DNA from: AWTP1-18 sp036518635
Lineage (GTDB): Bacteria; Pseudomonadota; Gammaproteobacteria; Burkholderiales; Rhodocyclaceae
Direction: 5' to 3'
Assembly: GCA_036518635.1 (NCBI GenBank)
Contig: DATDMT010000027.1
Location: 1 to 20,117, forward strand
Length of the DNA stretch: 20,117 nt
Each line of letters opens with the position of its first letter. Positions within the stretch are counted from its first letter, which is position 1. Position numbers and translations under genes: made by a program. Below the pieces are notes generated by a model. The model was not told the DNA's origin, did no database searches, and was given only the letters and a program-made list of their open reading frames with translations. This document shows positions 5,278 to 12,878 of this stretch, piece after piece.

Positions 5278-6768
5278 TCATACACAACCCGGTGGGACCA
5301 CGCACTCAAGTTGTCTCGCCAGGTCGCCCACCCCAGAGATGATTTCATTTCTGTCAAATGGCGCAAACCCCATTACCAAACCAGCCGCCGGTACGGCACT
5401 TACCCTATAGGCTGACAGTGGTCGAGTTTCGATGCCCGCGTCGGCGAGAAACTTGGCGATAGCGTCGTCATCGGCGCCGTCGGGCAGCAACGCAGCAGTA
5501 TCGATTCCCGAGGTGATGGGCGGAATCGTCAGCAATCCATCCAGTCTTGATGTCACAGCTTGTTGAAATTGCTCAGCCCTTTCCCCATAGACTGTTCGCA
5601 TGTGCCGTATGTGCCGACCAAAGTGCCCCTCGGCCATGAATTCGTGTAGAACGACCTGTGGCAACAACGACATGTGCCGGCACGTCAAAGATAATGCTGC
5701 TGCAAAAGGATCGATCAGCCAATCCGGTACGACGGCATAGGACAACCTCAGGGACGGGCAAAGCAATTTGCTGAACGTGCCCGCATAAATGACCCTTCCA
5801 AACGCATCCAGACTCTTAAGTGCCGGCAGGGGGTTACTAAGAAAGCGATATTCGCTGTCATAGTCGTCCTCAATCACGACGGCATTCGCCTTCTTTGCCC
5901 AATTCAAAAGCGCTAGTCGCCGGTCCAGCGACAAAGGCATTCCTAGGGGCGTCTGTCGGCTAGGCGTGACATAGGCCAAACGTGCCTCGGGCGCCAGTTC
6001 GATCCCGGCTTCCACATCCATACCATCTTCATCGACAGGCACACCGATGACCATGGCGCCATTGCTTTCGAATATTCTTCGCGCTCCCGGATAACCTGGA
6101 TCTTCCATCCAAACGGGATCGCCAGAATCCAACAGAAGCCGGGAACACAAGTCAAACGTCTGTTGCACGCTGCCCAGTATGAATATCTGCTCTGGACAAG
6201 CATCTATACGCAACGAATATCGTATGCGTTCAGCAATGCTCTCCCGTAAAGGGAGGTAGCCCTTGGCTTCCCCGTCAGCCAAGAGCGACCGTTGCGATAA
6301 GCGGGCCCGACGGGCCGCAATCCGATTCCACAATGCAAACGGAAAGAGCTTCAGATCCGGTTGATTCGGGCGAAACACCCTTGCCGGGTTAGGCCGCCCC
6401 GCGACAGCAAAGGGGGTATTGGCGAGCATTGCGCCCCGCTTGGAGAGCCGGCCCAGGGCACCACCCATTGCAACTCGCGAAGATTGTGGCAAGCGCGTGC
6501 CCGAGGGAAGAGACTCCGACACGAACGTACCTTTGCCCACTTTCCCAACCAAATACCCTTCAGCGATCAGTTGCGCATAGACGGCCTGCACCGTGCCGCG
6601 TGCCACGCTATGCTGCCTCGCGATGTCACGGCTTGGGGGCAGCCTTGCTCCCTTCTGAAGCTGTCCGCCGAGAACGGCAGAACGGATTTCGCCATACAGC
6701 CAAGATTGGCGCGAAGTACCCTCCGCCCGAGTCTTGATTGCGAATTCCTTATCCTCCGCTCGGCGCAT
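5278..6768 (-). CDS. MocR-type transcriptional regulator (GntR wHTH fused to PLP aminotransferase fold, 496 aa)
   Basis: The N-terminus (about residues 20-85) is a GntR winged helix: 'SWLYGEIRSAVLGGQLQKGARLPPSRDIARQHSVARGTVQAVYAQLIAEGYL' with wing 'GKVGKGTFVSE'. A linker leads to a fold-type I aminotransferase domain (about 130-490) with 'MEDPGYPGARRIFESNG', the 'VTPSRQTPLG' substrate loop, the PLP-contacting 'VIEDDYDSEYRF' and the Schiff-base lysine Lys334 in 'VIYAGTFSKLLCPSLRLSY'. Such proteins (PdxR, GabR, TauR, MocR) sense PLP or an amine bound through PLP and control adjacent genes. GGGAGA precedes the ATG at 6768. It is divergent from the AhpD-like gene, with 116 bases between them holding an inverted repeat, so that operon is the probable target. 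The ligand is unknown. G+C looks lower than in the flanking host genes. Confidence 0.93.
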   Translation of the reverse strand: MRRAEDKEFAIKTRAEGTSRQSWLYGEIRSAVLGGQLQKGARLPPSRDIARQHSVARGTVQAVYAQLIAEGYLVGKVGKGTFVSESLPSGTRLPQSSRVAMGGALGRLSKRGAMLANTPFAVAGRPNPARVFRPNQPDLKLFPFALWNRIAARRARLSQRSLLADGEAKGYLPLRESIAERIRYSLRIDACPEQIFILGSVQQTFDLCSRLLLDSGDPVWMEDPGYPGARRIFESNGAMVIGVPVDEDGMDVEAGIELAPEARLAYVTPSRQTPLGMPLSLDRRLALLNWAKKANAVVIEDDYDSEYRFLSNPLPALKSLDAFGRVIYAGTFSKLLCPSLRLSYAVVPDWLIDPFAAALSLTCRHMSLLPQVVLHEFMAEGHFGRHIRHMRTVYGERAEQFQQAVTSRLDGLLTIPPITSGIDTAALLPDGADDDAIAKFLADAGIETRPLSAYRVSAVPAAGLVMGFAPFDRNEIISGVGDLARQLECVVPPGCV

Positions 6769-6787
6769 CTTATCTCCCTATTGGATC

Positions 6788-6809
6788 ATCCATTTATCCA
6801 TAAATGGAT
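6788..6809. promoter_or_regulatory. Inverted repeat, likely operator of the MocR regulator
   Basis: ATCCATTTA (6788-6796) and TAAATGGAT (6801-6809) form a perfect 9-bp inverted repeat with a 4-base spacer, in the 116-base divergent region. TCCATTT also recurs as a direct repeat at 6821-6827, 32 bases from the first copy. MocR proteins commonly bind paired direct or inverted half-sites, so a role as the regulator's binding site is a reasonable inference. Confidence 0.55.
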
Positions 6810-6834
6810 CTATCGACCGGTCCATTTTGACGCC

Positions 6835-6840
6835 ATTATA
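6835..6840 (-). promoter_or_regulatory. Candidate -10 box for the regulator gene
   Basis: On the minus strand these bases read TATAAT, a perfect sigma-70 -10 hexamer about 66 bases upstream of the regulator's ATG. No convincing -35 was found at the right spacing, which would suit an activated or weak promoter. The operator-like repeat would lie just downstream of the transcription start, compatible with autorepression. Confidence 0.35.
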
Positions 6841-6884
6841 GGCACCGCCATTCGACATCTGGCGAGATCTAACAGGAGAGAAAC

Positions 6885-7337
6885 ATGTCGCAACGCTTCG
6901 ACGTCCATCAATTATCACCGGACGGCTATAGAGCCATGCTCGAACTAAGTGGCTACGTCAAGAAAAGTGGCCTTGAACTCGATCTGCTCGAACTAACCAA
7001 GATTCGAGCTTCTCAAATCAACGGGTGCGCCTTCTGCGTGGCAATGCACGTTGAAGAAGCAAGAAAGCTGGGCGTTGCCGAAGTTCGGATGCATATGCTT
7101 TCCGTTTGGCGTGAGGCCGTTTGCTACAGCGACCGCGAGCGTGCAGCCCTGGCTTGGACGGAGGCACTGACCCGCTTGAGCGATGGCGAGATTTCCGACG
7201 CAGTGTATGCGGAGGTCTGCCAACAGTTCACCGCCAAGGAGATCTCTGATCTCACGTACGCGGCTGCCTTGATCAACGGTTGGAATCGCCTGATGATCGC
7301 ATCAAGGACGCCCCTGCAAGTCGGGGTTGCCAAATGA
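6885..7337 (+). CDS. Carboxymuconolactone decarboxylase (AhpD-like) family protein (150 aa)
   Basis: The CMD fold is shown by 'LELDLLELTKIRASQINGCAFCVAMHVEEARKLGV', with the redox motif Cys48-x-x-Cys51-x-x-x-His55. This is the AhpD-type peroxidase/disulfide-reductase active site rather than the cysteine-free true decarboxylase. The C-terminal 'LTRLSDGEISDAVYAEVCQQFTAKEISDLTYAAALINGWNRLMIASRTP' is typical of the group often annotated as alkylhydroperoxidase. It probably reduces peroxides or other oxidised substrates in the cytoplasm. AGGAGAG (6874-6880) gives a strong ribosome site for ATG 6885. It leads a four-gene unit divergent from a MocR regulator, and its stop overlaps the next start (ATGA, 7334-7337), so translation is probably coupled. 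Confidence 0.9.
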   Translation: MSQRFDVHQLSPDGYRAMLELSGYVKKSGLELDLLELTKIRASQINGCAFCVAMHVEEARKLGVAEVRMHMLSVWREAVCYSDRERAALAWTEALTRLSDGEISDAVYAEVCQQFTAKEISDLTYAAALINGWNRLMIASRTPLQVGVAK

Positions 7338-8407
7338 CGGGCATTGCTACCCATCTGCACGCGCCTTCCAGCATGAATACGACCAAGAATGGGGTGCGAT
7401 TCGTGCATATGATCGCCCCCGTCCTGGCGTTGATCTACCCGTTCTCCCTTCAGGGATTCCATTTCTTCGTCACCCCAAAAACCGTAGGTTTGAGTGTGGC
7501 AGCATGGGTCGGTGCGACGTGCTCCTTGTTGGCGGCATTTCTCGTTCCATTGATCGCGCTAACAGTAGCAGTTCACCTTTCGCGCCAACCTGCCACTAGC
7601 ATCGGGGCGAGACGAGGACGGCGTATCGCCTACCTGGCGGTCGCATCACCCCCGCTCTTCACCTTCATTGGCGTGCTGATGTTTCTGGTCGGCAATCCTG
7701 TTTCGGATGTCTTGCTCTATTGCGGGCTTTGGATCGCATTGCTGTCGGGCATTCTCGTTGGCGGCAGTCGTCCGATCAGCGAATCCTCTGGGACGAACCT
7801 CACAGCGAAGCTTCGTGTTTCCCATGGTGCAGTGGCCGCAGCCGTGCTCGCGCTGTTTTTGCTCGCTCATATCGGCAACCACATGTTCGGATTGGTCGGT
7901 TCGGATGCGCACATCGCCGTCATGAAAGACCTACGACAAATTTATCGGAACTTCGTATTCGAGCCCCTGCTGCTTATCGGATTCCTTTATCTGATCGGTT
8001 CCGGTGCGCTCATGGCTTGGCGTTTTGCCGGCTCGGAAACGGACGGGTTTCGTGCACTTCAGGTCGCGTCCGGCATCTATTTGCTGTTCTTTTTGGTCAG
8101 TCACATCAATGCGGTCCTCGTGCTCGCCCGCACGATCCTGGGCATAGATTCGGATTGGGGTTTTGCCACCGGAGCACCGACAGGTTTAATCCACGACGCT
8201 TGGAATATCAGACTGCTTCCACTGTATGTTCTGTCTGTCTTCTTCGCGCTGACGCACCCGCTGCTTGGTGCTCGGGTTGTGATGCTCAACCATGGCAAAA
8301 ACCGCGATTTCGCCGACAAATTCGTCGTCATCGGTGCCACCCTGGCGGCTGTTTCCTCTGTGGTGATCATTCTGGGCATGTGCGGACTCAGATTGGCCTT
8401 TGTGTAG
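7334..8407 (+). CDS. Polytopic membrane protein with intramembrane histidines, possibly a cytochrome b-like (SdhC-type) protein (357 aa)
   Basis: The start ATG overlaps the previous stop as ATGA, and an internal Met14 is a weaker alternative. About nine hydrophobic helices can be counted (roughly 24-44, 52-80, 97-119, 124-144, 163-186, 206-229, 241-268, 291-315, 329-350). The second half resembles succinate dehydrogenase/fumarate reductase cytochrome b: 'RVSHGAVAAAVLALFLLAHIGNHMFG' places His164, His179 and His183 in one helix, 'YLLFFLVSHINAVLVLAR' places His257 in another, and 'FALTHPLLGARVV' adds His308. These could ligate haem b, but this is inferred from position only. I do not recognise the family securely; an uncharacterised membrane protein is the safe name. 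Its partners (AhpD-like, acetyltransferase, azoreductase) point to a redox setting. Confidence 0.75.
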   Translation: MTGIATHLHAPSSMNTTKNGVRFVHMIAPVLALIYPFSLQGFHFFVTPKTVGLSVAAWVGATCSLLAAFLVPLIALTVAVHLSRQPATSIGARRGRRIAYLAVASPPLFTFIGVLMFLVGNPVSDVLLYCGLWIALLSGILVGGSRPISESSGTNLTAKLRVSHGAVAAAVLALFLLAHIGNHMFGLVGSDAHIAVMKDLRQIYRNFVFEPLLLIGFLYLIGSGALMAWRFAGSETDGFRALQVASGIYLLFFLVSHINAVLVLARTILGIDSDWGFATGAPTGLIHDAWNIRLLPLYVLSVFFALTHPLLGARVVMLNHGKNRDFADKFVVIGATLAAVSSVVIILGMCGLRLAFV

Positions 8408-8467
8408 CCGGGTTGCGAAAATACCGATGAAGATTCGACCTCTTAACGCGCACAGGGTTAGCCGATC

Positions 8468-8505
8468 GGCGGTCGGTGAATGTTCGAAGAACACCTGCGA
8501 CCGCC
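8468..8505. other. Perfect stem-loop between the membrane-protein and acetyltransferase genes
   Basis: GGCGGTCG (8468-8475) pairs exactly with CGACCGCC (8498-8505), and the loop itself holds TGTTC/GAACA (8481-8485, 8489-8493). It lies in the 177 bases separating the two genes, the only sizeable gap in this unit. There is no T-run after it, so it fits an mRNA-stabilising or processing hairpin, or a weak terminator, better than a strong rho-independent terminator. The rest of the gap (8408-8584) shows nothing coding. Confidence 0.5.
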
Positions 8506-8584
8506 TGGAACAAGCCCGTCACTTAGTTCTTTCATCGTCCTCCTATAGGTCGGAGGGGCCAGTCGATGCACAAGGGGCTATCTG

Positions 8585-9028
8585 ATGAATGCTGACGATA
8601 ACGCATTGGATATTCGCGAGGTCAACGAAGGAATCATCGGGCGGTGCTTTGTGCTAATGCGACAACTGCGCTCCCATCTCGCCTCGGAGAGGGAATTTAT
8701 CCAGAGGTGGCGGAGGCAAGGGAGCCAAGGATATCGAGTCGTCGCCGTCTGGCGCGGAGACGTTCCGGTTGCACTTGCCGGCTACCGCGTCACGGAAAGC
8801 TTAATCCACGGCCGCTTTCTATATGTCGATGACCTCGTTGTCGACTTGCAAGCACGCAGCGCCGGACATGGCACGCGCCTTATGGATTGGTTGAAGGACG
8901 AGTCGAGGCGCCAAGGATGCGTGAAGCTCGTTCTGGACACTGGGCTCGATAATGCGCTTGCGCACCGTTTCTATTTTCGCCAGGGACTTCTTGCCATGGC
9001 GCTTCGCTTCAATATTCCGTTGAAGTGA
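8585..9028 (+). CDS. GNAT-family N-acetyltransferase (147 aa)
   Basis: The GNAT core is 'VVAVWRGDVPVALAGYRVTESLIHGRFLYVDDLVVDLQARSAGHGTRLMDWLKDESRRQGCVKLVLDTGLDNALAHRFYFRQGLLAMALRFNI'. The acetyl-CoA loop is R-S-A-G-H-G-T (about residues 91-97), after strand 4 'LYVDDLVVD', and 'ALAHRFYFRQGL' is the conserved C-terminal motif. The substrate is unknown. AAGGGG at about 8572-8577 precedes ATG 8585. Its TGA (9026-9028) lies within a few bases of the azoreductase start, so the two are probably cotranscribed and coupled. It is unrelated in detail to the RimJ/RimL-like acetyltransferase of the cassette array. Confidence 0.9.
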   Translation: MNADDNALDIREVNEGIIGRCFVLMRQLRSHLASEREFIQRWRRQGSQGYRVVAVWRGDVPVALAGYRVTESLIHGRFLYVDDLVVDLQARSAGHGTRLMDWLKDESRRQGCVKLVLDTGLDNALAHRFYFRQGLLAMALRFNIPLK

Positions 9029-9036
9029 TCGAGGCC

Positions 9037-9726
9037 ATGAATCGCTTCCTACACATCTCGGTCAGTCCCCGTGGCGATAATTCATACAGTCGGTATATCG
9101 CTGAACAATTCATCGAGGCCATGCGGGCTCTTCATTCTGAAGTCGAGATCGTTGAGCGCGACCTTGCCGCAGAGCCTCTTCCCCATATCGATGCGGCCTT
9201 CGCGCGAGCGACCTTGACCCCTGCCGGTGACCGAAGCGCCGCTGATCAGGAGGCGCTTCGCCTCTCCGATGCGCTGATCGCCGAATTGGAAGCGGCCGAC
9301 GGTCTGCTCATTTCTACCCCCATGCATAACTTCGCCTTACCGTCGGTTCTGAAGGCTTGGCTCGATCACATCATCCGGCCGAACCGTACGTTTCGTCCGT
9401 CCTCGAAGGGAAAGCTCGGGCTCGTTGCCGATCGCCCGACCTTCGTGATCTTGGCATGTGGCGGCGGCTTTGAAGGCGATGTTCAAGAAGATCACTTCAG
9501 CGCCTACATGCGCTACGCGCTCAGAACTACGGGCATTGAGAAAGTGCAAATCCTTCGCCTCGAAGAACTCAATCGAGGACACGAAAAGGTGGTGGTGGCG
9601 CTCGAGAATGCCCGCCGTTGGATCCACCGGCAACTCGTGGATAAGGAGACCTACAACATGACATCTGTCTCGAAAGTGCCTGGGCGGGCATTTGTAGATC
9701 GAGCCGGGATCGATGATGTTGCTTAG
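9037..9726 (+). CDS. FMN-dependent NADH-azoreductase / NAD(P)H-quinone oxidoreductase, AzoR family (229 aa)
   Basis: The flavodoxin-like fold opens with 'FLHISVSPRGDNSYSRYIAEQFIEAM', where the S-x-S/S-Y-S segment binds FMN phosphate. It continues with 'ADGLLISTPMHNFALPSVLKAWLDHIIRPNRTFR', the AzoR hallmark (usual form PMYNFxxPxxLKxWxDxxxRxGxTF), and 'VADRPTFVILACGGGF' in place of the common SRGG loop. The enzymes reduce quinones and azo compounds by two-electron transfer and protect against thiol-reactive electrophiles. The C-terminal 30 residues are a less conserved tail. A GTG at 9025 overlaps the previous stop (GTGA) and could start translation; ATG 9037 is preferred because the family begins at 'MNRFLHIS'. 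The 93 bases after the stop contain no gene. Confidence 0.9.
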   Translation: MNRFLHISVSPRGDNSYSRYIAEQFIEAMRALHSEVEIVERDLAAEPLPHIDAAFARATLTPAGDRSAADQEALRLSDALIAELEAADGLLISTPMHNFALPSVLKAWLDHIIRPNRTFRPSSKGKLGLVADRPTFVILACGGGFEGDVQEDHFSAYMRYALRTTGIEKVQILRLEELNRGHEKVVVALENARRWIHRQLVDKETYNMTSVSKVPGRAFVDRAGIDDVA

Positions 9727-9819
9727 TGTGTACGGCTGCAGTTAGCCGGTAGCTGACGTTCTTAATTGGCGCAGACTGCTGTTTGGCCGAGGCGCGCCAG
9801 GGTTCCCATCAAGAAGCCC

Positions 9820-11886
9820 CTACTCTGCCCCCTGCAACCGCTCCAGCGCCCGCGACAGTTGTTCCGCGGTGAAGGGCTTCGACAGCAGCGCGACGCCAGC
9901 GGGCTGCGCCTTGCCGTGGCCTTCCGGATAGCCGCTGATCAACATGATGCGCAACTCGGGATAGCGCTCGCTGACTACTCGTGCCAGGGCGTGGCCGTCG
10001 GTCTTGCCGGGCATCACCACGTCGGACAGCACCAGGCGGATGTCGGGGATGTTGTCGATCATCTGCAGCGCCTCGTCGCCGCTGCCGGCTTCCAGCACCG
10101 GGTAGCCCAGCCGCGTCAGTTGGTGGCGCACCACGCGGCGGACGTCGGTGTCGTCTTCCACCAGCAGCACCAGCGGGCGTTCGCCGCTGCGCTCGGTGGT
10201 GGCCGGCAGAGGCACGTCCATCGGCAGCTCCGGCGCCTCGGCGCGCGGCAGCAGCAGTTCCACCGTGCTGCCCTGGCCGGGGGCGCTGACGATGCGGATG
10301 CCGCCGCCTGACTGGCGGACGAAGCCATATACCATCGACAGGCCGAGGCCGCTGCCGGAGCCGAAGGACTTGGTGGTGAAAAAGGGCTCGAAGGCGCGGG
10401 CGATGGTGGCCGGCGACATGCCGCTGCCGTTGTCGCTGACAGCGATGGCGACATAGCGCCCCGGCGTCACCTGCAACTCCTCGCAGACGCGGCCCTTCAG
10501 GTTCAGCGCCTCGAAGCCGATGCGCAGCCAGCCGCCGCCGGGCATCGCGTCGCGGGCGTTGAGCGCCAGGTTGAGCAGGGCGCTTTCCAGTTGGTGTGGG
10601 TCCACCATCGCGTGCAGCGCGGTATCGCCGGGCACCGCGAGGATTTCGATGGTCTCCGGCAGCGAGCGGCGCAACAGGCGGATCATGTCCTGCACCAGGG
10701 CCGCCACCTGCACCGGATAGGGCTCCAGCGGCTGCTGGCGGGAGAAGGTCAGCAGTCGGCGGATCAGGCTGACGCCGCGCTCGGCGGCTTGCAGCACCGG
10801 GTCGATGGAATCCAGCAGGGCCGCGTCGTCGGCGCGGGATTCATGCAGGGCGGCGAGGTTGCCGATGACGACGGTGAGACTGTTGTTGAAGTCGTGGGCG
10901 ATGCCGCCGGTGAGCTGGCCCACCGCCTCCATCTTCTGCGCCTGCACCAGGGCGGCCTGGGTACGCTTCTGTTCGGTGACATCGAAGGCCAGGACAAAGC
11001 AGCCGAGCACCTCGCCATCCGCCGCCACTTCCGGCACCAGGGTGCTGCGGGCGTAGTTGATGCTGCCGTCGGGCCGCTCCAGGGCGTACTCGTAACTCAG
11101 CCGCTGGCCGGTGCCGATGGCGCGCAGCACGTTGTCGCGCACCACCGAGTAGTACTTGGTGCCGATGGCCTCCTCGATGGTGCGTCCGAGCATCCGTTCC
11201 GGGGTGCAGCCGAACCATTCCAGGTAGCCCTTGTTGGCGTAGCTGTAGACCAGGTTCTTGTCGAAGTAGCCGATCAGCGCCGGGATGGTGTCGGTGATCA
11301 GGCGCAGCCGCTCCTCGCTGCGGCGCAGGGCGGCGGTGATCTCGGTATTGCGGTTGCTGGCGGCGAGCAGTTGGCGGTTGGCCTTTTCCAGTTCGGCGGT
11401 GCGGTGGCTGACGCGCTCTTCCAGCTCCAGGCTGTGCTGCTGGATCAGCTCCTTGGTCAGGCGCTGGCTGGTGATGTCGGTGTACAGCACCGCCAGTCCG
11501 CCGTCGGGCAGCGGTTCGCCGCGGATCGAAAGAATCTGGCCATTGGGCCGCGTCCGCTCGCCGGAGAAGGACTTGTGCCGCGCCACCGCGGCGACGCGCT
11601 TCCGCACCTGCTCCTCCCGGTCACCGACACCGTATTCGCCGCGCATCACGTTGAAGCGCACCAGGGATTCAAAGGGGCTGCCGACGAAGGCCAGCTCCGG
11701 CGGGAAGTCCAGCATCTCAACGAAGGGCCGGTTCCAAGCCACCATCTGCAGGTTGGCGTCGAACACCGCCAGGCCCTGGTCGAGCAGATCGAGGCTGGCG
11801 AGAAGATGAGGGTTGCCGCTGATGTCGGGGGTCAAGGTCGCGTGGTCCGGGGCCGGCGGAGAGGGCTCATTAAACCCGAAATTCAC
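9820..11886 (-). CDS. Cytosolic hybrid sensor histidine kinase: PAS-PAS-HisKA-HATPase-REC (688 aa)
   Basis: Domains in order: a PAS-7-like domain (about 30-142, 'LDLLDQGLAVFDANLQMVAWNRPFVEML'), a coiled coil (about 145-190), a second PAS (about 191-308, ending 'VLAFDVTEQKRTQAAL'), HisKA with phospho-acceptor His331 in 'GGIAHDFNNSL', and HATPase_c with N box 'NLALNARDAMPGG' (439-451), G1 'DNGSGM' and G2 'GSGLGLSMVYG'. A receiver domain follows (about 572-685) with acidic 'EDDTD', phospho-acceptor Asp622 in 'LSDVVMPG' and Lys670. No membrane segment is present, so it senses a cytoplasmic cue, perhaps redox or a ligand in PAS. An output partner is not adjacent. The start is a GTG at 11886 with no clear ribosome site and no in-frame ATG before residue 77; the true start could differ. 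It marks the return to high-G+C host-like sequence. Confidence 0.93.
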   Translation of the reverse strand: MNFGFNEPSPPAPDHATLTPDISGNPHLLASLDLLDQGLAVFDANLQMVAWNRPFVEMLDFPPELAFVGSPFESLVRFNVMRGEYGVGDREEQVRKRVAAVARHKSFSGERTRPNGQILSIRGEPLPDGGLAVLYTDITSQRLTKELIQQHSLELEERVSHRTAELEKANRQLLAASNRNTEITAALRRSEERLRLITDTIPALIGYFDKNLVYSYANKGYLEWFGCTPERMLGRTIEEAIGTKYYSVVRDNVLRAIGTGQRLSYEYALERPDGSINYARSTLVPEVAADGEVLGCFVLAFDVTEQKRTQAALVQAQKMEAVGQLTGGIAHDFNNSLTVVIGNLAALHESRADDAALLDSIDPVLQAAERGVSLIRRLLTFSRQQPLEPYPVQVAALVQDMIRLLRRSLPETIEILAVPGDTALHAMVDPHQLESALLNLALNARDAMPGGGWLRIGFEALNLKGRVCEELQVTPGRYVAIAVSDNGSGMSPATIARAFEPFFTTKSFGSGSGLGLSMVYGFVRQSGGGIRIVSAPGQGSTVELLLPRAEAPELPMDVPLPATTERSGERPLVLLVEDDTDVRRVVRHQLTRLGYPVLEAGSGDEALQMIDNIPDIRLVLSDVVMPGKTDGHALARVVSERYPELRIMLISGYPEGHGKAQPAGVALLSKPFTAEQLSRALERLQGAE

Positions 11887-12166
11887 CGCAGTTCGCCACG
11901 CCGGCCCGAAGCGGGCTGTCGCGGAAGGCGGCCGGTATTTCCGTTCATCGGCCTGAGCCGCCAGTGAGGTTCCCGGCTAGGCCTGCCTGCATTGCGCTGC
12001 ATATTGGGCAGCGCTCGGAAATAACGCCGAATGGATGCGATCCAGTACCTCGAACGAGTGCTTCCGACCCGTAGCCGACTTCCGCAAATCTTAACAGCGG
12101 ACGTTCGTCGCTACTCTTTGTAAGCCTAATGCGTTGCCCAGCGATATGTGGCCCAGGCCATCTGTG
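11887..12166. other. 280-base gap, no gene recognised
   Basis: The stretch lies between the kinase start and the lipoprotein stop (both on the minus strand), so it should hold the kinase promoter. No convincing promoter hexamers, hairpin terminator or conserved RNA structure was seen by eye. Short reading frames here have no recognisable protein features. Confidence 0.4.
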
Positions 12167-12670
12167 TCAATGACTCTTGGATTGATCGGGATAGATTGTG
12201 TAGACCTTGAGATACTGGAACATGCGTGGGCCATTGGGCGGCCAGTCCGCCGGGCGTCTCTCGGGCGAGATCAGGTAGACGTACAGTTGCGGCCCCTTCA
12301 CTACAAAGTGGATCGTGTGGTCTGTGATGCTTTGCGGCAGACGGCTTCGCAGATCCACCGTGTCCTCATAGACTTGGCCAGTCTTGCGAATCCGCCATTT
12401 CACGTAGAGGAAATCGCCACGGAGCATTCTGCCGTTAATGCTGCCTCTTTGCCCGACGTGCCCCCAGTTTGCTATTTCCTCATCTCCCCGAGCACCTGGC
12501 TGTCTGGAGTCGCCATAACGGTAGTTAAGAATTTCCGCATCGGGGCTGTCATTAAAGGCGTCGTAACTGAACGAATGGTTCGTCAGGGGCGGCCCTAGCG
12601 CACATCCGGCAAGCGCCAGTAGAACGGGGAACGCAAGCCATCGAATTTGGCGCTGGATCATTAATTTCAT
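12167..12670 (-). CDS. Small lipoprotein of unknown function (167 aa)
   Basis: The N-terminus 'MKLMIQRQIRWLAFPVLLALAGC' is a lipoprotein signal: basic n-region, hydrophobic core and lipobox L-A-G-Cys23. The mature part begins 'ALGPPLTNHSFSYDAF' and contains 'ILNYRYGDSRQPGARGDEE', 'MLRGDFLYVKWRIRKTGQVYEDTVDLRSRLP' and 'DHTIHFVVKGPQLYVYLISPERRP', a pattern I associate with uncharacterised proteobacterial lipoproteins but cannot name. It is probably anchored to a membrane facing the periplasm. ATG 12670 is chosen because it gives a normal signal peptide; the frame is open for ten more codons upstream (to 12700). The gene stands alone and is less G+C-rich than its neighbours, suggesting a separate history. 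Confidence 0.75.
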   Translation of the reverse strand: MKLMIQRQIRWLAFPVLLALAGCALGPPLTNHSFSYDAFNDSPDAEILNYRYGDSRQPGARGDEEIANWGHVGQRGSINGRMLRGDFLYVKWRIRKTGQVYEDTVDLRSRLPQSITDHTIHFVVKGPQLYVYLISPERRPADWPPNGPRMFQYLKVYTIYPDQSKSH

Positions 12671-12688
12671 TTGAAGGCAGACATTCAT

Positions 12689-12702
12689 AATTGGCACCAA
12701 TT
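12689..12702. promoter_or_regulatory. Short palindrome upstream of the lipoprotein gene
   Basis: AATTGG-CA-CCAATT is a 14-base palindrome ending 19 bases before the lipoprotein ATG (minus strand), in an A/T-rich patch that also holds TATATT- and TATGAA-like hexamers. It could be an operator in the promoter, but the match to sigma-70 is poor. Confidence 0.25.
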
Positions 12703-12878
12703 CGAATATAACGCGATGGCATTGGCTAGCGTGTCAGCGTCCGGTTTGGATGATGTTACTGAGAGGCAGCTCTGTGCCATTAGCACTCATCGTGAGCGCC
12801 GCGCCCCGCAGCCCGTTGCCAATTCAGTGAACCTTGGCCGGCGCCTTTGATCCGGCGCTGAATTCCGTCGGGGCCGGC

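Noticed and set aside
9741..9747. GTTAGCC after the azoreductase gene, identical to the array's core site
   Set aside because: No inverse core or L-arm pairing lies at a suitable distance; a 7-base match in 20 kb is expected by chance.
1105..9819. Search for an integron integrase or other recombinase
   Set aside because: No translated frame shows the R-H-R-Y tyrosine recombinase pattern or a transposase motif, so the array is reported as lacking an integrase in this window.
10591..11967. Long plus-strand open frame (458 codons) opposite the hybrid kinase
   Set aside because: It is antisense to a gene with complete PAS, HisKA, HATPase and REC motifs. Its translation is low-complexity Gly/Ala/Gln/His-rich, as expected for a G+C-rich shadow frame.
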